In this document: positions 57,683 to 64,000 of the stretch, piece after piece
Numbering within the stretch: position 1 is the stretch's first letter
How the letters are laid out: every line of letters begins with the position of its first letter
From: Henckelia pumila
Lineage: Eukaryota > Streptophyta > Magnoliopsida > Lamiales > Gesneriaceae
Length of the DNA stretch: 64,000 nt
Direction: 5' to 3'
NCBI RefSeq assembly: GCF_033568475.1
Contig: NC_133120.1
Coordinates: forward strand, 61,739,499 to 61,803,498
Translations under genes and position numbers: made by a program
Notes under the pieces: model-generated
The model's input: the letters and a program-made list of their open reading frames with translations, nothing else
What the model was told of the DNA's origin: nothing
The model's database searches: none

Positions 57683-59569
57683 TGTAACACCCGTTATTTT
57701 AATTACGTAAATCCGCCTACATAATTAGGAGATTTAATTATTTAAATTTATGATTTATGGGTTAAATAATTATGTGAATTATTTATGCATGATTTAATTT
57801 ATTTTTAAGCATTTAACCCATAATTAGTAATTTTTATGATTTTTAGTATTTTAATTATTTGATCGCGTAGACGGAACCGTGGACGGACGAGATGACAACT
57901 TTCCACCCAAATTATTTTATGAACCTTTTTAGAGCCTTAAAATATTATTTTGAGTTTTATTATCTCAAAATTTTTAGTATTTGATTTTATATAATTTTAG
58001 AAGTCCATTTTTATCCAAAATTAGCCAAAATATTGACTTTTTAGTATTTTTAAAAATTCCCTACTCTAATATTTCGGGATTTAACTTTCCCATCAGATTA
58101 CTTTTATTTTTAGGGATTTTTAAATAAATGTTTTATGGTATAATATAATTCTAATTAAGTTATTATCCTAATTAAATTCCATTTAACCTAAAATCAAAAC
58201 CTAATCTACCCAAACCCCTTAGTCGATCATCCCACCCCCATCAGCCGCCACCCTCACAGAAAACCTCACCATCTTCGACCTAGCAAGCTCCAAGAACACC
58301 ATAGCCACACTTTTGAAGGTCCAAGCTCGTTGTCGTCGTCCCGTCGTCCCGGAACCGTCCCACGCTCGTGTTTTCTCGTCGTCTATGGTGAAAGGCATGA
58401 TTTTCTTCTCATTTTAACATTATATCAGTGTATACGTGTATGTAATTTTTGTGCATCAGAATTGTTTAAAGATTTTTCAGAAAATCGATTGAATGTTGTT
58501 GTTGTGCATCCTTCTTCAAATTCATGGCATGCTCACGGTTTCTTTCTCTCTATGCATTGGTTCGGCTGATGGCTAGGTCTCCTGGGGTGTGAGTACGTGG
58601 TCTGGGCTCGGGTGGCTCGAGTGGTTCGAGCCAAACGAGCCCAGGTGGTCACCTTGTGCAGCCAAGTGCACGGCCGAGAGCAGTTTAGGGTTTTGGGTTT
58701 GCAGGGCTTCGGTTCAACAGTTGGACGTGCATGGGGTCGGGGGCCTGGTGGGGTTCAAACCGGCAGGACCCTGGGGAGGTCCTGCCGGCGGCGCTCCGGC
58801 CGGTCGTGGCCGGAGCAGGGCGGCAGCAGGCGTTGAAGGCCTGCTGCCCGAGCCCTCGGCGGCCGAGAGGAGTAGGAAAAGTAAGGAGTCGGGTTAGGGT
58901 TTCAGATGGCTTCCGGGTCGGGTCTTGGGTCCGGGTCGGGTCAGTAAGTTAGTGGGTCGGGTCAAGTGAGTCCGGGTCCGGGTTAGGTGGGCCGAGCTCG
59001 AGTCTTTTTATTTTTAAAACATTTTATGAATTAATGGGTTTTTGAGTCAATTAAATTGAAATAAAATTATTTGGACTCCCAAATAATTTTATTTGAACTT
59101 TTAAAATTTTAATTAAGTTAGTCCATTAATTTTATGGGCTTTTGGGCCCGTAAAATTTATTGGGCCAATCTTTGGGTTTTTGGGCCCATTGGGCCAGTTT
59201 AAGTGTTATTGGGCTTAGTGTAATTTTAATGGGCTTAATTAATTTAATTGGGCTTAGATTAATTAATTGGGCTTAAAGTTTAAGTTATTGGGCTTAAGTA
59301 TGTTAATGGGCCAGATTTAAGTTAATGGGCTTGAGTGTAGGGCCAGCAGTCCAGGACCATCCATGAGAAAAATTGCATGTGTCCTGATTATATATTTAAT
59401 TATTTTTATGCATTTAAGTTATTTTAATATTTATATGTTAGTAAGAAAATTAAATTAAATATATATGAAGGACACACAATTTATTTAAGTACATGCATTC
59501 ATGAAATCAATTTTTATGCTATGATTGAAATTCTATGGTTGAGCAAATAAAATATTTTAGGTGGAAATT
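57683..59569 (+). mobile_element. LTR fragment in left arm of the palindrome
   Basis: Begins TGTAACACCCG about 250 bp upstream of the left SYP71 start codon, pointing away from it. It runs to 59569, where the arm ends; the 3' part of the LTR is missing here. GC-rich frames at 58330-58952 are LTR-internal. The stretch 58990-59345 has about a dozen TGGGCY motifs. Confidence 0.75.
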
Positions 59570-59650
59570 AAATCTTACTATAAACATTTAAAACTTACAG
59601 ACCGGTAGCGTGGATTTCTGAGCTCGCATAGCAGTAATGACCCCTCCAAG

Positions 59651-59670
59651 GACCGTGCTCTGATACCAAC
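59651..59670 (-). other. iMet-tRNA primer-binding site (minus strand)
   Basis: Minus strand GTTGGTATCAGAGCACGG directly follows the LTR end at 59671. Confidence 0.85.
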
Positions 59671-62358
59671 TGAAACGACCCTAACTCTATAATAAATAAA
59701 TATGCGGAAAAAAAAATTTTTTTTTTTACTACTAAATAAAATATGTACATATATGCCCATACATATATGCACAGAATAAAATATTTAAAATAAATACATG
59801 ACTAAATAAATAAACAATTAAATACTTAAAAAAAATGCATTCTTTAAAATAAATAACTATCTGAGTCAACACTATAATTAAAAATATACTGCATACATAA
59901 AATGAATAAAAAGTGTGCATGCACTAACAATATTTAATAAAATATTCAAAAACCTCAACCCTCGAAAAATATTAAAATGTATCATAAGACAACATGTATG
60001 GTGACTCAGAAGCTGTCACGGTCACGGGGCTACTGCAGCACTGCTCATACGTCCTCACCACCGGTAGGGGTAACCTGCTCCTCTACATACTCACCTGCAC
60101 CATATCAGTGTAGTGAGCCTAGAGGCCCAACATGCATACTAACAAGGGTTTAAAATAATTTAAATCAATTTAATACTAATACATACATATACATGAATGA
60201 GCATGCTTAAAATTTCATAACATAACTTACTTAAATAAACATAAATAACATAATACATAACATACATAATATCATACATACATGAGTTGTTGAGCACTTA
60301 TTTTCTTAACATCGAATGGTCCTATCCGTAAGTGTGACCCATACTTATAGTGCGACTGATCAGTCTAAGAAACCATCGTACGAGGCTGGTGGCGAACCAC
60401 CCATACATAAATGGCAGAAACTGCCCATACATAAATGGCAGAAACTGCCCATACATAAATGGCCACACTACTTCAATTTCCACCTAAAATATTTTATTTG
60501 CTCAACCATAGAATTTCAATCATAGCATAAAAATTGATTTCATGAATGCATGTACTTAAATAAATTATGTGTCCTTCATATATATTTAATTTAATTTTCT
60601 TACTAACATATAAATATTAAAATAACTTAAATGCATAAAAATAATTAAATATATAATCAGGACACATGCAATTTTTCTCATGGATGGTCCTGGACTGCTG
60701 GCCCTACACTCAAGCCCATTAACTTAAATCTGGCCCATTAACATACTTAAGCCCAATAACTTAAACTTTAAGCCCAATTAATTAATCTAAGCCCAATTAA
60801 ATTAATTAAGCCCATTAAAATTACACTAAGCCCAATAACACTTAAACTGGCCCAATGGGCCCAAAAACCTAAAGACTGGCCCAATAACTTTTACGGGCCT
60901 AAAAGCCCATAAAATTAATGGACTAACTTAATTAAAATTTTAAAAGTTCAAATAAAATTATTTGGGAGTCCAAATAATTTTATTTCAATTTAATTGACTC
61001 AAAAACCCATTAATTCATAAAATGTTTTAAAAATAAAAAGACTCAAGCCCGGCCCACCTAACCCGAACCCGGACTCACTTGACCCGACCCACTAACTTAC
61101 TGACCCGACCCGGACCCAAGACCCGACCCGGAATCCATCTGAAACCCTAACCCGACTCCTTACTTTTCCTACTCCTCTCGGCCGCCGAGGGCTCGGGCAG
61201 CAGGCCTTCAACGCCTGCTGCCGCCCTGCTCCGGCCACGGCCGGCCGGAGCGCCGCCGGCAGGACCTCCCCAGGGTCCTGCCGGTTTGAACCCCACCAGG
61301 CCCCCGACCCCATGCACGTCCAACTGTTGAACCGAAGCCCTGCAAACCCAAAACCCTAAACTGCTCTCGGCCGTGCACTTGGCTGCACAAGGTGACCACC
61401 TGGGCTCGTTTGGCTCGAACCACTCGAGCCACCCGAGCCCAGACCACGTACTCACACCCCAGGAGACCTAGCCATCAGCCGAACCAATGCATAGAGAGAA
61501 AGAAACCGTGAGCATGCCATGAATTTGAAGAAGGATGCACAACAACAACATTCAATCGATTTTCTGAAAAATCTTTAAACAATTCTGATGCACAAAAATT
61601 ACCTACACGTATACACTGATATAATGTTAAAATGAGAAGAAAATCATGCCTTTCACCGTAGACGACGAGAAAACACGAGCGTAAGACGGTTCCGGGACGA
61701 CGGGACGACGACAACGAGCTTGGACCTTCAAAAGTGTGGCTATGGTGTTCTTGGAGCTTGCTAGGTCGAAGATGGTGAGGTTTTCTGTGAGGGTGGCGGC
61801 TGATGGGGGTGGGATGATCGGCTAAGGGGTTTGGGTAGATTAGGTTTTGATTTTAGGTTAAATGGAATTTAATTAGGATAATAACTTAATTAGAATTATA
61901 TTATACCATAAAACACTTATTTAAAAATCCCTAAAAATAAAAGTAATCTGATGGGAAAGTTAAATCCCGAAATATTAGAGTAGGAAATTTTTAAAAATAC
62001 TAAAAAGTCAATATTTTGGCTAATTTTGGATAAAAATGGACTTCTAAAATTATATAAAATCAAATACTAAAAATTTTGAGATAATAAAACTCAAAATAAT
62101 ATTTTAAGGCTCTAAAAAGGTTCATAAAATAATTTGGGTGGAAAGTTGTCATCTCGTCCGTCCACGGTTCCGTCTACGCGATCAAATAATTAAAATACTA
62201 AAAATCATAAAAATTACTAATTATGGGTTAAATGTTTAAAAATAAATTAAATCATGCATAAATAATTCACATAATTATTTAACCCATAAATCATAAATTT
62301 AAATAATTAAATCTCCTAATTATGTAGGCGGATTTACGTAATTAAAATAACGGGTGTT
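59671..62358 (-). mobile_element. Complete LTR of a Gypsy-type element (2.69 kb)
   Basis: Reading leftwards from 62358 (ACACCCG; the expected TGTA is lost) to TTTCA at 59671, next to the PBS. The outer two thirds equal the left-arm LTR fragment; the inner third exists only here. It lies about 190 bp upstream of the right SYP71 copy, pointing away from it. It contains the TGGGCY cluster and GC-rich non-gene frames at 61092-61714. Confidence 0.75.
60400..60465 (+). repeat. 24-bp tandem repeat, 2.7 copies
   Basis: Unit CCCATACATAAATGGCAGAA plus ACTG, repeated at 60400, 60424 and 60448 (partial). Confidence 0.9.
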
Positions 62359-63537
62359 TATAATCATTTATTTATTTATTATTCAAATTTAAATATAAAA
62401 TAGAATTATGTGTCAATTAATTCTCAGAGAAAGCAAGTCCCCTTTGACAATAGAACCCTCGGAGATCTCTCCCATCTCCATTCTCTTTGCTCGATCCCAA
62501 AATTTGAAACCTAAACTCGTAAAAAAAAGGCAAAATTTGGGGTGAAAAATGAGCTTGATCGATCTACTGACTCGTGTGGATGCGATCTGCAAGAAGTACG
62601 ACAAGTACGACGTCGCTGCCAAGGACTCCAACGTCGCCGGAGACGATGCGTTCGCCCGCCTGTACGCTTCCGTAGAGTCCGACATTGAATCTTCTCTCCA
62701 GGTTGAGCTTTGCTTTTCTGCGTCAATTTTCTTAGTCAAGTCATTATTTGTGTATCGGAGTTTGAATTGGAGTTTCTATTTGCTGGAATCCCGGCAGAAG
62801 GCGGAGACAGCTTTGAACGAGAAGAATAGGGCATCGGTTGTGGCGATCAATGCCGAGATTCGGAGGACCAAGGCCAAATTGCTCGAGGAGGTCCCTAAGT
62901 TGCAGAGATTAGCTGTTAAGAAGGTTTGGCGTTGATTCTGCTTTGTTGATAGCTCACTGTAGTTTGACTTTTCGGGATGTTTGATTAGCTTCCTGGTTTT
63001 TAGTATTTTGGTTATATGCATTGATTTACTTTTCCGGGTTTTAAGTTTTTGGTCTAATCATACTTTAGTTTCACACGACGCCTGTCCAATCTGTTAAATG
63101 CTCTCTTATGAGTTCCATTTATTTGTTTATTGTATCTATTTCAGTTCTTTACCCTTTAGTTGTTTATGGATATTTTGGCTTGAATCTTGTGATAATCCAG
63201 AGAGGGGTGATGTTATGAATCCAAATTCAATGGCTAAAAACATGGAACTAGGGGGCCCAGGGACTTCAAGCCCAGAAAGCCCAAATGAAGATAGACATGG
63301 GAAGCCCGAGATTATTAACGTGTATGTTAGGAAATCAAAGAGAAACACACGTGAAGGGGGTGGTAGTATATAAGCGAGAGGAATTGTATGGGAGGGTATT
63401 CAGTTAGAATCATTTACACGTGAAGAGTGACTAGCACTTAGCTAGGGAAAAGATTGTAACAGAGATTATACTCTGGGTTTTTTATTGTAATACACTTGTG
63501 TTCTTCGTGTTGATCTTGCATTTTCTGGAGAACACAA
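60475..63537 (-). repeat. Right arm of large inverted repeat
   Basis: Mirror partner of 56445-59569. Confidence 0.92.
62549..62923 (+). CDS. SYP71: SYP71-like syntaxin, first two exons (right arm copy, partial)
   Basis: Exon 1 62549-62701 and exon 2 62798-62923, separated by a 96-bp intron with GT/AG ends; after RLAVKK the sequence GTTTGGCG is a donor. The protein part has 93 residues: MSLIDLLTRVDAICKKYDKY, DDAFARLYASVESDIESSLQ, then KAETALNEKNRASVVAINAE, close to Arabidopsis SYP71, a Qc-SNARE of ER and plasma membrane. Intron 2 holds a solo LTR. Exon 3 (usually beginning GLTTEEL) is not visible up to the window end, so the rest either lies beyond 64000 or is lost. Unlike the left copy, nothing here proves it dead. 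SYP72/73 are alternatives within the family. Confidence 0.78.
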
Positions 63538-63539
63538 CA
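63211..63539 (+). mobile_element. Solo LTR of Gypsy element 4 family
   Basis: 329 bp from TGTTATGAATCC to AACACAACA, flanked by a perfect 5-bp duplication GGTGA (63206-63210 and 63540-63544). No internal sequence, so LTR-LTR recombination has removed it. A TATA-like TATATAAGCG is at about 63367. It sits in intron 2 of the SYP71-like gene. Confidence 0.92.
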
Positions 63540-63544
63540 GGTGA

Positions 63545-64000
63545 TTGAGACTGCTGTTTACTTACATGTATGACTCTTGACATGAGAATTGGGGGAAAAG
63601 AGGGCTCTTAAATGTTGTTTCTATATTTATTTCTAGAGCTTGCAGCATCTGCTATGGATTACCTAAACGATGATACTTGCTTTAATGTATCTTGGTTTCC
63701 CTCGAAAGAAGTAAAAGAGAACATGGAGCTACATGATCAATAGATCGAAGTATTGCTTCATTTTAATTTAGATTTGCCACCTTTTTGAGGATCTAATACT
63801 CCAGAGATAGTGTGTACGATTTGTTTAAATTGTATTCGAACTCTTTGACAGGCAAGACCAAAATCATTAATCGATGATTCCTTTCTCTTTTTTTTAACCA
63901 CTCGATATCACAGGGGTTTAGGCAATGACACTGCCAATAAGTGCTCTTGAACTCTTTATCGCATCACTAATTTGAAGATTAACATCTTAAGGAAAATACT
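63545..64000 (+). other. Probable continuation of SYP71 intron 2
   Basis: T-rich, intron-like sequence with no recognised exon. The window ends before any SNARE-motif coding sequence. Confidence 0.4.

Larger units (their letters stand above)
56445..59569 (+). repeat. Left arm of large inverted repeat
   Basis: Its reverse complement matches 60475-63537 over about 3.1 kb, roughly 98% by eye with a few small indels (a 58-bp block at 57629-57686 is left-arm only). The outer edge coincides with the end of the shared LTR. Confidence 0.92.
59570..60474. other. Asymmetric centre of the palindrome
   Basis: 905 bp without a mirror partner. It holds, on the minus strand, the last part of the LTR, its end GGGTCGTTTCA (59671), an iMet PBS (59651-59670) and about 80 bp of element interior. 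A 24-bp tandem repeat lies at the right edge. Short frames are AT-rich noise. Confidence 0.75.

Noticed and set aside
58330..58952. GC-rich frames of 73-102 codons, also mirrored at 61092-61714
   Set aside because: They lie inside an LTR, overlap each other in three frames and show no domain. Conservation between arms is explained by the recent duplication.
1..64000. CRISPR array, prokaryotic operon or phage system
   Set aside because: No regularly spaced repeats, no bacterial genes; the window has plant introns, LTRs and plant gene families.

Overview
This window is nuclear DNA of a flowering plant: AT-rich, intron-bearing and dominated by transposable elements. Plant-specific families are present (a type 1 lipid-transfer protein, a U-box/ARM ubiquitin ligase, an SYP7-type syntaxin), along with Athila-, Copia- and chromovirus-type retrotransposons. 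The gene families point to a eudicot; an asterid such as a Lamiales species is only a guess from general repeat style.

Layout. 546-2956: a truncated Athila-like retrotransposon (LTR, PBS, gag). 2957-8185: segment A, which matches segments B and C further on. 8186-9655: no gene seen. 9656-12182: segment D1, repeated as D2 at 19450-21903. Between them lies a decayed Copia element (leader, gag-pol 13664-17575, 3' LTR 17590-19449). 22078-22449: a lipid-transfer protein gene on the minus strand. 22651-30773: tandem duplication B/C of a unit of about 4 kb made of MITEs, Helitron ends and an LTR fragment. 31613-33066: a broken Copia integrase abutting a CACTA-type terminus. 33286-35317: fragments of a COG7 gene and of an aldo-keto reductase gene. 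36416-38455: the one clearly intact single-exon gene, a PUB18/19-like U-box E3 ligase with upstream stress-type motifs and a poly(A) signal. 39914-41140: a hAT-type element with a perfect 8-bp target duplication.

43054-56403 is a pile-up of Ty3/Gypsy elements: one with an internal inversion (48114-49812), a second sharing a 3.3-kb LTR with a third, and a fourth running the other way and joined tail to tail at 54978. Almost every in-frame stop in the first two is explained by a C-to-T change.

56445-63537 is a large imperfect palindrome. Two arms of about 3.1 kb, roughly 98% alike by eye, flank a 0.9-kb asymmetric centre. Each arm carries the first two exons of an SYP71-like syntaxin gene and one retrotransposon insertion in intron 2. 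The left arm keeps LTR plus internal sequence; the right arm has a solo LTR with the same 5-bp target duplication.

Cellular genes supported: PUB18/19-like (intact), nsLTP1 (apparently intact, possible short last exon), SYP71-like (two 5' partial copies; the right one may continue beyond the window), and dead fragments of COG7 and AKR. They do not form a pathway. The interest of the window is its structural history: repeated duplication, inversion and capture. I did not see a wholly new gene system.
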